Below are positions 31,259 through 43,413 of a DNA stretch of 64,000 nt, piece after piece; position 1 is the first letter of the stretch; each line of letters opens with the position of its first letter. The notes below the pieces were generated by a model that worked only from the letters and a program-made list of their open reading frames with translations, had not been told where the DNA came from and did not search any database. Origin of the DNA: Stentor coeruleus (Eukaryota; Ciliophora; Heterotrichea; Heterotrichida; Stentoridae); the NCBI GenBank assembly GCA_001970955.1, contig MPUH01000181.1, positions 1-64,000 on the forward strand. Reading direction: 5' to 3'. The position numbers and the translations under genes were made by a program.

Positions 31259-31338
31259 AATATTAAATAATAATATTTTATTAAAATCAATATATAATTA
31301 CCTATAAAGTTAAATTTTTATTAGAGATAATATAAAAA

Positions 31339-32136
31339 ATGCTTATTTTGATTTTTAGTATTGTGATTCTCATATCAGCTGACAACTCAATCCCACTCTA
31401 TAAATATTCTATTATCAACACCTATAGTCATTCATCAAAAGATTACACGTAATCAACATATAGTCAAGGTATTGAATATCTTTCCAATGATATACTTATT
31501 CAATCAGCAGGGGAATATGGTAAAAGTCGTTTACAAAAGTTGGCATTCCCAAGTATGTCAATAATAAAAGAGTATCCTTTAGACTCATCATATTTCGCTG
31601 AAGGTATAACAATATTAAACAATAGAATCTATCAATTAACCTGGTTGGAAAAAAAAATGTTTGTATATTCAACTGATTTAGTACTTCTTGATGTTGTAGA
31701 TATTAATGATCCAATACGTGAAGGATGGGGTTTATGTAATGATGGGAAAATTCTTTATATTTCTGATGGAAGCAGCTATATACATAAGATAGATCCAAAT
31801 TCATATAAAATTCTTAATTCAATTAGAGTTCATCAAGGAAATAAATATATTGGGTCAATAAATGAATTAGAATGGGTGAATGGGGAAATTTGGGCTAATA
31901 TTTATTATTCGAAATATGTTGTTAGGATTAATCCTGATAATGGAGAAGTTTTAGCTTGGGTTAATTTGACTGGACTTGAAGCGGCTGAAGATTCTTTTTG
32001 GTATGCGGGATATGTACTGAATGGAATTGCTGTTTATGATGGGAGGGTTTTTGTTACTGGAAAATGTTGGAAGCATTTATATGAAATTGAATTGGTTTAT
32101 ATTCAGAGTGTTACAGATGTCCCGAGAATTAAGTAA
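31339..32136 (+). CDS. Secreted glutaminyl-peptide cyclotransferase (plant/bacterial-type QC)
   Basis: 260 residues after removing the intron at 31449-31463. The N-terminus MLILIFSIVILISADNS is a signal peptide. Then comes the glutamine-cyclotransferase beta-propeller: splicing creates DYTQGIEYLSND followed by QSAGEYGKSRL, the family's FTQGL..ES.G.YG.S block. Later blocks include EGITILNNRIYQLTW, GWGLCNDGKILYISDGS, INELEWVNGEIWANIY and LNGIAVYDGRVFVTGK. The enzyme turns N-terminal Gln into pyroglutamate on secreted peptides. Without splicing the ORF would lack an ATG. Secretory-pathway location follows from the signal peptide. Confidence 0.92.
31449..31463 (+). other. 15-nt intron in glutaminyl cyclase gene
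   Basis: GTAATCAACATATAG, A at position 10, phase 2 (AC|T). Retention gives TAA. Its removal restores the conserved TQG motif. Confidence 0.95.
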
Positions 32137-33216
32137 TTATAAAAGTTTATTAGGATTGGGATTTTATTATAGGAATAGTTATGCCACTATGTTTATTTTT
32201 GATAGAGTTATAGAGATAGTTTTTTTTATCTTGTTTATTTGGGTTGATAATTGCTTTGAGAAAATATTAGAAGATTTTCTAGTGGTTTAGCTCTTAAATG
32301 CTTTCGATTGTTTTATGAGTTTGTTGGTGTGTTATATTGATTTATCTATAAAAATGTTTTAGTGTATACTGAGGATTTAAATATTAATTTTAGATTGATA
32401 CTATAGGTAAAGCTATTGATTTCACAACAGAAGATAATTGAAAAGTTTAAAAATCAAAAATATTAAATTATGAGTGAAAATTTGGTAAATTTTAAATATA
32501 AGGTTTCGTGGATACAATTTTCGTTAAACTAAATGAAAATATCCAACTTTCATATAGATGTATATATACATAATAAAATACTTTAATATTTTTATATAAT
32601 GCAATACAGAGTAAATATGCAATTTTATAAATTCAATAACTCATAACTCAAAAAAGAGCTAAAAGTATGTACAAGGAAGGTAACCTTCAAGAAAGCTCTT
32701 AAAGTTGTTATCCTTAAAAATTTTAGCAGATACACAAACATAAACTAAAGAGACTCTGCTGTTAATACTGCTATAATTTTAAAACCCAGAGCCCCATTTA
32801 TACTCTAATTTTACCATTTTCTTCATGGGATTGATAGTATTTGATATTGAAAATTTATCATCAAAAAAAATTGTACTCAAAGGCTCGAAAAATCTACTTT
32901 CATAGTCAAAACTACAAAAATTTTATTTACGTATAAATAAAATATTTACCTGCTATTAAAAATAAACTATTAGTATATTAATAAATCGATGAACTTAAAT
33001 CATATCAAAAATCTTTAAAGACTATATAATAAAGGATTTCTTATTTATAGTGTAGTATGTAAAAATAATTTCTTAATGAAAAACCTAAAAATATACAAAA
33101 TCTATTTATTTTAAATACAAATTTTTATAAATTCACCACTATCTTTATAATCATAATACCTAAAATCTACATATAAATTATACCAAACCCATAATTTTTA
33201 AAAACATCTAATTTAT
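32137..33216. other. Intergenic, convergent gene ends
   Basis: 1080 bp, AT-rich. A hairpin-like stretch at 32654-32700 has outer arms AAGAGCT/AGCTCTT and a small inner GAAGG/CCTTC palindrome. I cannot tie it to an RNA family. Nothing else was recognised. Confidence 0.4.
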
Positions 33217-36200
33217 CTATTCTCTTTTATTTTCTGTTTTTTCTTCCTCAAGTGACTTGCATACATCTTTCTCACTAGACTGATGATGATCTAAAACAAC
33301 CCTTTCTGCAAAATCGTCTACCTTTCTCTTCCTATTCACTACATTTTTTGTAAATATTTGAACAACTCCTCCATAAAAACTTTCTAAAACAACAGTATGA
33401 AATACAAAAACAATTGCACTTATTGAAATCCATTTTCTTTGCTTATCTTCACATACTCCATCACTTAATATACAACTTGCAGCTATAGTTGATAAAATAA
33501 TGATTAAAATTAAAGTAAATCCAATAATCCTCCATAATCTGATCATAAAAAGTCGTACTTTTATAAATAAGAAAAGACTAGCGAATAAGTTTATAATTAA
33601 AATTGCGGCTAGACTTGGGAAAATTGATATTGATTGAATTTCAATTTTAAAGAGAAATAGATGATTAAAGCATTCAATAGAAAAAACAGAACAACAAAAT
33701 ACTCCTAAAATATGAAGTAATGTAAAAGCACGCTTGGAATGTGGCTGTTTTATGACTAAACTTGCTAAAGATATTACTTGAAGAGAATTTAAAGTTTCAT
33801 TTTGGGATCTCCAATCGTATATTAAGAATATAATTGCTGCAAAGAAACATAGTGGTGTTAATATCATAAGTATAACAGGGATAAATAGACTTTCTTCACA
33901 TCCATAGACAGGATACCATTTTATTTTAATGTCTGATGATTTTTTATAAGTAATTTTTATTTCCTTATCTTTGTCAATAATCACATTGCAATTACTGCTA
34001 TTCCAAAAAGTATTATCATATGAAGTGCACTTAAAATTTTCATCTCCAAAATGTTTTTCTTGTTTAAAACTAACCTTAACACTTTTAATATACTCATCCA
34101 GTCTGTCAAAAATCTGAGTATTTCTATAATTATCATAATTCCCTACAATCTGCAAGTTAGTGCTTACTATCAAACTTAAATCAGCAAGTTCGAATTTTGC
34201 AAAGTAAAAATCATAAATAAAGTTTTCATCCAGATTTGCATTTACATCAATCATCAAGTTTTCTTCATGAATTATAATTTTACTAGTATTATAAACCCTT
34301 AAATTATACAATAAAATATCTTGAGAAAATAAGTTTTTATCGCCTGGGAACATATCAAATAAACTATATTGATTTATTTTTAACAGAGTATCAAGAAATA
34401 TTTTTACTGTAGCTTTATTAATAACTTGAGATATTACTTTTATAAGTATATGAGTTGTTGAATTATCTAAAGAAATCCCAGCCGAAACAAGATTATTGAT
34501 TAATATGTTTAAAGCAGTATCTATTTGCTCAATAGTAAAGAAAATATAATTATTCATAAGTGCTTCAAAACATGTTACAAAGGTCAAAAATTCAGATTTT
34601 GTTGAAACTCCTTGTATGTAATAATCAGAAAAAGATGAAAAAATTGTGGGTAAAAGACTTTCTTCTGCATTTTTAAAGTAGAAAATTAATGTGTCTGGAA
34701 TACTGTCAGCTAAACTAAGTTCTTGGTAAAAATCGAACTCTTCTAACAACTTTCTATTTTCCTTTGGTAAATCAACATAATATAAAATGCAACTATATTT
34801 ATCACAAACTTGCACCACAGCTTGTAAAGCATCTGTTTTCCCAAAAAGACTTACTGAATTTTTATATAAACTTTCAGTTATCCAAATTATTTCGTTTTGA
34901 TAAGAAAATCCATATTGGTATAATAAATTCCCGTTTTCTGATGAACAATTTTGAACTTTTAATGACCATTTTTTATTTACAAATTTTGCTGTGAATCCTA
35001 AACATTCTGGTAGTTTTTTACGAGAAATTGATATAAAAGATATGAGATTTGAAGAATTTACACTAGCTGAAATTTGATATGTTTCTCCTGGATTTAAGTA
35101 TTCTGGTAAGATTTTAAGATAAGATTTGTTTTCGAAAGATGAGAAAATAAGAGGAAATTTGTTAAAGCTTGACCATATTATTGAAGATTGAACTGAGGAG
35201 GTTAATATGCTGTATAAAGTTATTGGTGATTGAGTAATTATTGAGCTTTCTGGTGCAAAAATTTCTAATAGACCAGCTGCTGAGGAGTTGATTGTGATAG
35301 ATATGATTAGGGATTTGGATTTTTGAGGAGTCGATGCTGTACAATTTAAGGTGTAAGTTGCTCCGTTTCTTAGCTTCTCTTTCGGGATTATCAGTAAAGC
35401 GCCTGTATAAACACTAAATAATATTTCCCCATCATTTCCTTTGCACAATGAAGAAGTTTCTAAACAACTCCATTCAATTTTAATATCAGCAGTTATATCA
35501 TCAACATCCTCAGCTTCAGCTGTAACTTCAAAATCATAATCTAAACCAACTATACCGTTCAATCTGTTCAGCTTCAATGAAAGTTCATCGTATAAGCAAT
35601 AAATAGTCAGTCTTTTTGATGAAGCTATTTTACTTCCTGCTTGCACTTTAACTTCAAAAACATAAATATTTCCAGGTTTTAAAAATCCTCCATTAATTTT
35701 TAAGCTCTCAGATTCCGATCCAGAATAAATCATTGCTTTCTCTGTAATATTAGGTGAGATCAGACCCCATGAGTAAAACACTGGCCCAGCAAGTCCACAT
35801 CTACTCGAAACTTGTACTCTAACACTCAAATTATCCCTTGCTTTAATGTATATCTCATCACCAGTATTGAAATCTACTTGTATTCTAGTTTCATCTGTAA
35901 CTTCAATAATTGCTGATTTAACAGTAAAAGTGTTAAACATTCTACTCATAACCTTTAATTCTATTTCCAAACTTCCTTGCGATAGGAACTTTTTTTCGAT
36001 ATAAATTTCTGAAGTATTTTGCATAACTAAGTAATTTATTAAATCAATGTTCATAGGGTCAACAGTTGCATTCCATGAATAAATATAGTCTGGGTCTGTA
36101 ATTAAAGTAGAAAAGTATAATTTTGAACTTGAGCAAACTAAAGATATGGTATAAGGATATACAAAGTCAATAAAAGGTGTTGGTAAAGGATAGATACAAT

Positions 36201-39099
36201 CTGGGATAAATTCCAAAGGTTCATCAAAAAATGAGCAATTCGCTTCTTTAGATGTTATAAGTTCGGTGTAAATTATAGGAGTTGTAATTTGAGGAATATA
36301 ATGATTAAATTGTATTAAAAAAGTTGAATCGTCGACTTGATGGCAAGTAAAATCTGAGTAATCACTATAAGGAAAACTAAAAAGGCAAGGGACTTTACTA
36401 AAGATAGGGGTTTTCAAAAAATGCACTATTATACCTTTGTAGTCTTCAGTATAATAACTAGAAATATCTTCTTTGATAATATAATTTTTACAAGCCTTGC
36501 AAAAATAGTCATATGATAAATAAGAGTTTTGGCATTGACATTTTCTTTTATCAGAACTTTGCTCACTAAATTCTCCGCATTGACAAACACCTTCAATTTT
36601 TTGTGCATTTTCAGTACATTCAGTACAATTATTGTTTTCATCTAAAATACTACATAACGGATCTAAAATGTTTATTGATAATATATCTTTGTGCTGAGCT
36701 AATGAATCATTGTCGGTATATGCTATAATATTAGCTTCTCCTATAATATTAGTTGAAATATTAAAATCAACTTTTCCATTATTGTTTTGTTTCATAGTCT
36801 CTCCATTGCATATAAAATTAGAACAATTCAAATATATCATTGTTGAATCAGTGTATGATTCTCTATTTTTTTTAAAGATTTCCACCCGCACTATGAAGAA
36901 TTGGTTTGATATTATTTCTGTAGATTGAATAGAAAGTGTTATTACAAAAACTTTACTGATAAAAGATATTGTAAACTTTGGAGTGCTTGCATTATAGTAG
37001 ATTTCATCGTTGTAGGCTATAAGATTAAATTCTCCTGAAGAAAGTACATACAAATTTGTCACATACATATAATCATCGTTTTTTGTAGAGCAGGTCCAAT
37101 CTGACAAATCTCCTTGAGGTTCTAAGCGTAATAAAATATTGCAACTATTAACAGGCATTTTCATAGTAAGTTGTTGATCTTTAAATACCCCAATTTTAGC
37201 CTTAATCTGATTTTCTGAACTCCTCGACTATGTAAATCTTACAATTTCACTAATTATTTCAATATCAAGGTATGCCTTTATATAAAGCGGAATGCATATA
37301 GTAAATATAAAATCTCCTTCAATCTTTATAATTGTATTTGAAAGATTTTCAATAGGATCTAGCTTAAAAGATGCAAGCCCATTTTGTGTTATGCTACTAA
37401 GCATAGTCTCTTTATTTTCATTGTTTATAATAACGTTTATAGTCATTTCCATATTTCCATATAAAGATATTAAATCTTCATCACAGCTTAAAGTTATATA
37501 AAAATCAAGGACTTCACTTGGGCTTTTTGGCTGTATATTATTTACGAAAGTTATAAAATTTGGGATAGCAAAAATATTAACTTTAAATGGATCAGTAAGC
37601 ATTACATAATAATTATTAGATTCAATTTGTATTCTGTACTCTCCTGGATCAGATATTGAAACATAGTCACAGGCACTTTCTGTTCTAAACATCCATGGCC
37701 AATTGAAGCATAAGAAAATATCTAATGGGTTCAAGTAGATCATTAAAAATAAGGATTTCCCATTGTAAGGCTGTGTAAATAAATCATCAATATATGGTGA
37801 AAATTTTATTGTAAATATTGTGTTCACATAGATAATCTAAGTAATTTATACAGGATCAGAGAAAAATATTTTGTAATAAGGAAGAATCTCAATTAAATCA
37901 GATTCAGAAGCATATCCATATATATATGTTAAAAAGTAAAAACTTCCGATTTCATTTATAGTTACATTTTCGTATGTATATACTCCATTATTAGTCACAA
38001 CTTGACTTTCTCCTGTCCAATTAGTTATGGGGTCTGTTAATATTTCTAATTTGTATGATCCTTCTTGAATAAAAGTTTCACCTGCCCAGATACTCAAAGA
38101 AATTGAGAAATTTTGATTAAGATGGTGTGGCTATATATTTTTTACAGGTTCTCCAATAAATTCAAATCTTACATCTAATGGCTTTAGATAAAATTCTTGA
38201 CTAAAGTTTGAATGCATTCCTTCTGAATATGAAACAATACAATATAAACCAGATTTGATTGTACTGAGATTATTAAAAGTTATTTCACCATTCTCTGTAT
38301 GCCCAGAAACAATTGTAAAGTTAGAATGAGGGGAGAGAATAACGTTTATCAAATAATTACCCTCAGTAATTTTTATAGTAAAATCTTGGTCTTGATATAC
38401 TTGCACCAATATAGAAAAATTTGAATTTACCACTGAAGGCTAAATAAAAAATACTATATTTGAGATAAAAGTACTAGAAATATATCCTCCTGTAAAGCTA
38501 AACACTTCAACTTCAAAATATCGTGAAACTGTGTTATTGCAAACTCCAATTAGTTTTTTTATACCAAAAGTTGAAAAACTTATATAAAATTGAGAGCTAT
38601 TAGATGAGCTCTCTTGGCTGCTTATACCAGAAAATGAGTTATCGTTTATTTCTTCTATTTTATAGCTGCAATCTAATAAGATACCTCCTTCATTTAACGA
38701 TCGAGTTTCAAGTGTTATTTTGTATAAGTCAGTTGAAGGAATAAGTTCTATGGTAGCAGTCAATTCATTGCAAAAATCTGAATAAGTAGTAAATGGGTCA
38801 CTTATAGCATCTTCAAATCCTGCAGAATGAACTACAACTTGATATGTTCCAAAACACCAAATTCCTACATAAAATACCGCATTTCCAGAATTGGTATATC
38901 TTTTCCAACCATATGATTCAACAGTCGATGAAGGCTTAAGATATGCATATATTGGAATATCATTTAAGTATATCCTGTTTCCATCACTATCATACATGTC
39001 CACTGATCCATAAGCTCCATAATCTGTTGTATAAAGCCAACTATATTTCAAATAGTTAGCATGGACAAGTAAAGCATTGAATATGTAAAGCCAGATCAT
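33217..39099 (-). CDS. REJ-domain membrane receptor (polycystin-1-like), five exons
   Basis: Exons 39099-38455, 38439-38146, 38130-37852, 37836-37243 and 37227-33217 join to 1940 codons plus stop. Signal peptide MIWLYIFNALLVHA; about five to six beta-rich modules of 93-100 residues (exons 2 and 3 are one module each); a Cys-rich segment (CTECTENAQKIEGVCQCGE..); an REJ-type region (for example LEIFAPESSIITQSPITLYS, LNPGETYQISASV); a GPS-like stretch before the membrane (WNSSNCNVI); then about five membrane helices and a charged cytosolic tail. REJ proteins are receptors known from polycystin-1 and sperm receptors for egg jelly. The PLAT domain and channel of polycystin-1 are not seen. A role in cell-surface recognition or adhesion is inferred. 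Confidence 0.88.
37228..37242 (-). other. 15-nt intron 4 of REJ gene
   Basis: GTAAGATTTACATAG, A at position 10, phase 0. Joins IISEI to SRSSENQI. Confidence 0.95.
37837..37851 (-). other. 15-nt intron 3 of REJ gene
   Basis: GTATAAATTACTTAG, A at position 10, phase 0. Joins FFSDP to IIYVNTIF. Confidence 0.95.
38131..38145 (-). other. 15-nt intron 2 of REJ gene
   Basis: GTAAAAAATATATAG, A at position 10, phase 0. Joins FIGEP to PHHLNQNF. Confidence 0.95.
38440..38454 (-). other. 15-nt intron 1 of REJ gene
   Basis: GTATTTTTTATTTAG, A at position 10, phase 0. Joins FISNI to PSVVNSNF. Confidence 0.95.
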
Positions 39100-40351
39100 A
39101 TTTATAAGACTGTAATAATATTTGTTAACAAAATGATATTTCTGGATATAAGCTGCTGTGAAAATAGTTCAATCAAGAACTTATATAAATTATACCTGGA
39201 TTAATGAAACTTATTTATATAATTTTATATGGTTTGCAAGATAAATAGAAATACTTCAGGGTGCTGAATAGAAATTTCTTGAAAAAATATTTAAGTTATT
39301 GATCGAAGTGTTTTAGATAATTTGATATATATATTTATTGAGAATACATAAAATTAGTTTAAAATTATACTATTTCATATTAGAAAGTTAATGACTTCAG
39401 GGTTGCTGTATATTTCAATAATAGGATGATAAAAATTTGTTTATATAAACTTTCAACAACTACTATCACCATAAATACAAAATTGTATAATGATAAACTA
39501 ATTTTTTATTTTCTCCTCGTGTATTTCTTTTACTTAGAATTTAATTTAAAGCTATGATAATAAAAAATAAGAAGAAATCAAATAGTTTTCCATAATTTGA
39601 TTATAGAATTTTTTACTTCATTATATATAAAAGAATAATTAAATATATTTAAGATAAGAAGCACAGATAGACTAGAAGAAAGATACCGATTTTTATGGAA
39701 AATTTGATTGAAGATTTCTATTATAATCTATGTTTGAACAGAATAATGCTAAAAAATAAAGAAAAGCGAAAGATATTTTTTTGAATAAGATTACTTTATA
39801 AATAGACTTACAATTAATATTTCTGAGCTATTTGATATTTTCATTTGATAATTTATAATCATCATATGCTAATATGATAAAATTATACATTTTATTACAA
39901 TTATTTAGGAAACTACTGATGGCATATTGTATAACTATATCTCTTTATGCTTTTTACTTTTGGCTTGACAAAAGCATTAACTAAATTCAATCTTTATATA
40001 TTTACACAATACTTTTTTATACCTTAAACTTCTTGTTTGCCAGCGTATCCTAAATATTCTTTCAATTTTCTATTTTATAATATAAAACTAATTATACCTT
40101 AAGCTCCTGATTTTACTTGCATATCATTAGCATCCTATCTATTCTGCATTTAAATATATTATAATTTCTTATTCTCTCAAACTTCTATTTTCATTATAAT
40201 ATTACTTAAAATCCTCTCTATACTATATTTAGCTATATAAACTATCTAAACTCAGCGTAAATTACAATTTTTTTATACAAAATACCCAAAAATACCTTAA
40301 AAAATACTAAGTTTAAATTATCACATATCATGTCAACTTATATATAAGTTA
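39100..40351. other. Divergent intergenic region
   Basis: 1252 bp between the REJ and phosphatase genes. Very AT-rich, stops in every frame. The last 350 bp before the phosphatase are C-rich and G-poor on its strand. No RNA gene or repeat was recognised. Confidence 0.5.
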
Positions 40352-41227
40352 ATGGATCCTTTTGATTGTTTCAATGACTCGCACCTTTTGCATTATCAGT
40401 ATATTTTCAATATTTTCCAGCATTACCATGGCCGAGTCAAGCATTTCGACATAAGGAGTCCTGAGGAATATCGTTTGATCCACCTTCCTTTATCAGTTTT
40501 AATACCTTTCGAGATCCTCGTTCCAAAAGTAACCCTCAGCGATATTTCCAAAATAACTGATACAACCAAGCTTAGAAGACAATGCATAGTCATATCTTTT
40601 TCTTTAAGCTACTTACCTCAAGCTGAAATCCTTAGGAAAATTCTTTTAAGAAACAAATGCAAAGAAATCCATATGCTAAGAGATGTAGAAGAATTCATGC
40701 TAAACTACCCATTTTTGATAGATGGTCCTCGTGTCAAAGAATACCCAAATGAGATAATTCCGAACTTTTTGTATTTAGGTTCAGAAGAACAAGCACACAA
40801 CCCCCACATTATTCAGAACTTAAAAATAACTCACATTGTAAATGCAACAAAAAACGGGGCAAATAAGTTCTCAAACTTAAAATACTGTAAAGTTACCGTT
40901 GTTGACCAGGAAGACGAGAAAATCTGTAGGTTTTTCCAAAAAGCTTATGATTTTATCGAGTCTGCAATGCATGAAAATCAACTAGGAGCTAACAATGTTG
41001 TCATGGTACATTGTGCACTTGGAGTTTCCAGATCAGCAACTATAGTTGTTATGTTTTTAATGAGAACTTTTGGTCTCTCTCTTGAAAACGCAATGAAGTT
41101 CTTAAAAAAGCAAAGAAACAAAGTAGAGCCGAATCCGGGCTTTTTAAAACAACTTGAAGATTTTTACGAGAACAAATTTAAGTTTAACAAAACTTATACT
41201 GGAAACCAACTAAAAAAACTAGAATAA
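40352..41227 (+). CDS. Dual-specificity phosphatase with rhodanese-like N-terminus (MKP type)
   Basis: 291 residues. The N-terminal about 110 residues form a rhodanese/CDC25-like domain (VKHFDIRSPEEYRLIHLPLS), the substrate-docking module of MAP-kinase phosphatases. The C-terminal domain starts IIPNFLYLGSEEQA and holds VVDQED (general acid Asp) and the signature VHCALGVSRSATIV with nucleophile C221, then AMKFLKKQRNKVEPNPGF. It should dephosphorylate Ser/Thr and Tyr, probably on a MAP kinase. The rhodanese active-site Cys is not seen, as usual for docking versions. Intronless; ATG follows TATATAAGTTA. Confidence 0.93.
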   Translation: MDPFDCFNDSHLLHYQYIFNIFQHYHGRVKHFDIRSPEEYRLIHLPLSVLIPFEILVPKVTLSDISKITDTTKLRRQCIVISFSLSYLPQAEILRKILLRNKCKEIHMLRDVEEFMLNYPFLIDGPRVKEYPNEIIPNFLYLGSEEQAHNPHIIQNLKITHIVNATKNGANKFSNLKYCKVTVVDQEDEKICRFFQKAYDFIESAMHENQLGANNVVMVHCALGVSRSATIVVMFLMRTFGLSLENAMKFLKKQRNKVEPNPGFLKQLEDFYENKFKFNKTYTGNQLKKLE

Positions 41228-41256
41228 AGTAAATTAGATTTATAAAAACTATTAGC

Positions 41257-41589
41257 TTATAATTCAGTAACCCCAGTACTACCGAAAAATAGGAAGTTAA
41301 ATATTTGGTTTGCGAATTTTGGGTAGTATTTCACAGCTCTTTCGCAATCAGAGCAGAAATTCACATCTAGAATTTGCGATAAAAGGTTTCTAACTAGAAT
41401 AATATCAATATCATAAATCGCCCTAGATTTTTCTTTATGCATTTTCTTATCATGACATTCTATAGTGAAAATTTCTTTTATATTTTTATGTATTTTTCTT
41501 TGGCTAGAGTTCTTGAATTTATTGACGAACTCATGATCTTTTATATGCCTAATTATATTCCTGAGTAATTCATAAAGGTAAAATACATT
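41257..41589 (-). CDS. Possible small protein, start unresolved
   Basis: The minus-strand frame is open for 110 codons, but its only ATG is at 41442 (61 residues). The part before it encodes VFYLYELLRNIIRHIKDHEF, reminiscent of the LYR-type start of mitochondrial assembly factors, although the Arg is Glu here. I tried to join an upstream ATG by a 15- or 16-nt intron and found none. It could be a real small gene with a missed start, or a decayed one. The end NQIFNFLFFGSTGVTEL has no known motif. Confidence 0.28.
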   Translation of the reverse strand, partial: NVFYLYELLRNIIRHIKDHEFVNKFKNSSQRKIHKNIKEIFTIECHDKKMHKEKSRAIYDIDIILVRNLLSQILDVNFCSDCERAVKYYPKFANQIFNFLFFGSTGVTEL

Positions 41590-41754
41590 TTAAATGAAAA
41601 ACTATGAGCGTGACTATGGATATATTGGACATTAGCTGATCAGATCTAGAAATTGTTATAAATACATAGAAAAAGGTGTTTGATCGATAAACATTAAAAC
41701 TAACAAGATAATTCTTATACTAATCAATTTTAATCTTTCCTTATCCCTTAATTT

Positions 41755-42855
41755 TTATCGAATAGGTAAGAACTTAAACCACTTAGGCCAAGCATCATTA
41801 TTAATATTCAAATCCGAGTATTCCTGATTATGGGCACTTCTCGACTGAACTTTAACCAATTTAAGCAAGTCAAAATAATACCCAGGCGATGATTTGAGAT
41901 CCAATTGATAAGTAAAAATTTCATTTTTTGCTAATAAATGCATAACCACCCTATTCCCAGAGCGTCCCCATTCCCCAAGTCTGCACTCTGCATTACTTTT
42001 ATCAACAAGTCTAACATATTCTCTAGGTTTTTTCACAGTATTAATACAACAAACTGAAAAATCAGAATAAAATCTTAAATACCTATAAAACACAACCTTA
42101 TGATAAGAAGGAAGATTATCAAGATTAACTTGACCCTGTCTAAAATATGCAATTCTCGAAATATAAACCCCATGAAACCTGATTTTCGGCCTTTTCACCC
42201 ACATATTTCTCCAATTTTTAAATGATTTACAGAACTCAGGACTATCTGTATAGTTTTTTGGATACTCTTCACCCCATAGTTCAATATCATTATTAAAAGG
42301 ATAGAAAAAAATATTACCTTGTGGCCTTGATGTTTTAACCCAAAGATCATGACAGTCTCTTTTATATAAATACCCAGTTGTTTGGTCTATCATTTTCCAA
42401 GTTTTACATACTGAACTTAAGCGAGCTCGCTCGCCCGCTGAGAAAAAACTAAAAATCTCTTTTAAAATTTCGTCTACTATATAAAATACTGGGACTTCAG
42501 AGTTGATATAAATAGGACTAAGACTAAATTCTAATGCTAAATTTCCAGTTTTTGGTCCTTCAACTGTATTTTCAGTATTTACTATATTTAATGAAGATTC
42601 TTGGAGGATTAAATCAATTTGATCTTCTGGCTTTGTTTTAGATTCGTTTGCTTCCTTTTTTTCTGATGGCAGCCGATCCTGCAAATAGGCGGCTGTATCG
42701 TCAACATTGAAGCCTGATATTTCAAGGGCTTCTAGGAATTGATCTCTGCTAAAAATACTCCCGAATATCTCTGTGAGTTTAAGAATTGCTCGAGCTGTGT
42801 TTTCTTTTAGAGTACGTTGAATAGCTTGTTCGATATCTGCATGGCTTCTTTCCAT
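41755..42855 (-). CDS. FBXO9: F-box protein, FBXO9/Hrt3 type
   Basis: 366 residues. A CUE/UBA-like helix bundle at the N-terminus (RDQFLEALEISGFNVDDTAA), then an F-box (VDEILKEIFSFFSAGERARL then SSVCKTW, about 135-165), then the family-specific domain: WRNMWVKRPKIRFHGVYISR and YFRQGQVNLDNL then YHKVVFYRYLRFYSD, which match FBXO9 closely. FBXO9 is a substrate receptor of SCF (Skp1-Cul1) ubiquitin ligases. The animal protein has a TPR N-terminus; here a possible ubiquitin-binding fold takes its place. Intronless. Confidence 0.88.
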   Translation of the reverse strand: MERSHADIEQAIQRTLKENTARAILKLTEIFGSIFSRDQFLEALEISGFNVDDTAAYLQDRLPSEKKEANESKTKPEDQIDLILQESSLNIVNTENTVEGPKTGNLALEFSLSPIYINSEVPVFYIVDEILKEIFSFFSAGERARLSSVCKTWKMIDQTTGYLYKRDCHDLWVKTSRPQGNIFFYPFNNDIELWGEEYPKNYTDSPEFCKSFKNWRNMWVKRPKIRFHGVYISRIAYFRQGQVNLDNLPSYHKVVFYRYLRFYSDFSVCCINTVKKPREYVRLVDKSNAECRLGEWGRSGNRVVMHLLAKNEIFTYQLDLKSSPGYYFDLLKLVKVQSRSAHNQEYSDLNINNDAWPKWFKFLPIR

Positions 42856-43413
42856 TTTTTTTTAGATAATAGCATGAGAAATCGAAATGGAATGGAAAAT
42901 TTTGCAGAATTTTTGTATTTGTTGTGGATGCAGTTTTGGATGAGGGTTGTGAGATAATAGTGATTTTTATTTTGGTTGTGATATTGTTGTTTTATGGGGA
43001 TAATTTTACAGTATTTTGGTAAAAACTGATTTTATTAGATAGTGGGTGTAATAGTATTTGAGTATTTGACAGTGAATTAAACGTGCATTTATAAATTATA
43101 TAATATATCGAGTATAAATGTCTGTAAGACTTAAAATATGGTTAATATCACATCTTGAAAAAGGAAAATATTTCCAATCTTAACCTCATATATAAAGCGT
43201 CAACACTATTAACAATCTATTTTTTAATTTTTTTTTTTTTAACTTAACAACATCAATTCATATCATCCTAAATATTTTTTTCTTTCAAATCCTTATAGTT
43301 TTTACTTCTATATATCATTATCTTTTTTCTCATATAAAATTCTACTAACTTACAATATTACCTCATACAAAAAAAAACTATTACCATGATTGTATTTTTA
43401 CTACATTTACAAT
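42856..43413. other. Divergent intergenic region with skew switch
   Basis: 558 bp. G-rich on the plus strand next to the F-box gene (42870-43030), then C/T-rich and G-poor next to the small gene at 43414, including a long T-run. No gene was recognised. Confidence 0.5.

Noticed and set aside
32654-32700. Hairpin-like inverted repeat
   Set aside because: Arms are only 7 and 5 bp in AT-rich DNA; no terminator role or RNA family fits, so it is noted only within the intergenic entry.
41257-41589. LYR-motif mitochondrial assembly factor
   Set aside because: The key Arg is Glu and no start or fitting intron was found, so the family name was not applied.
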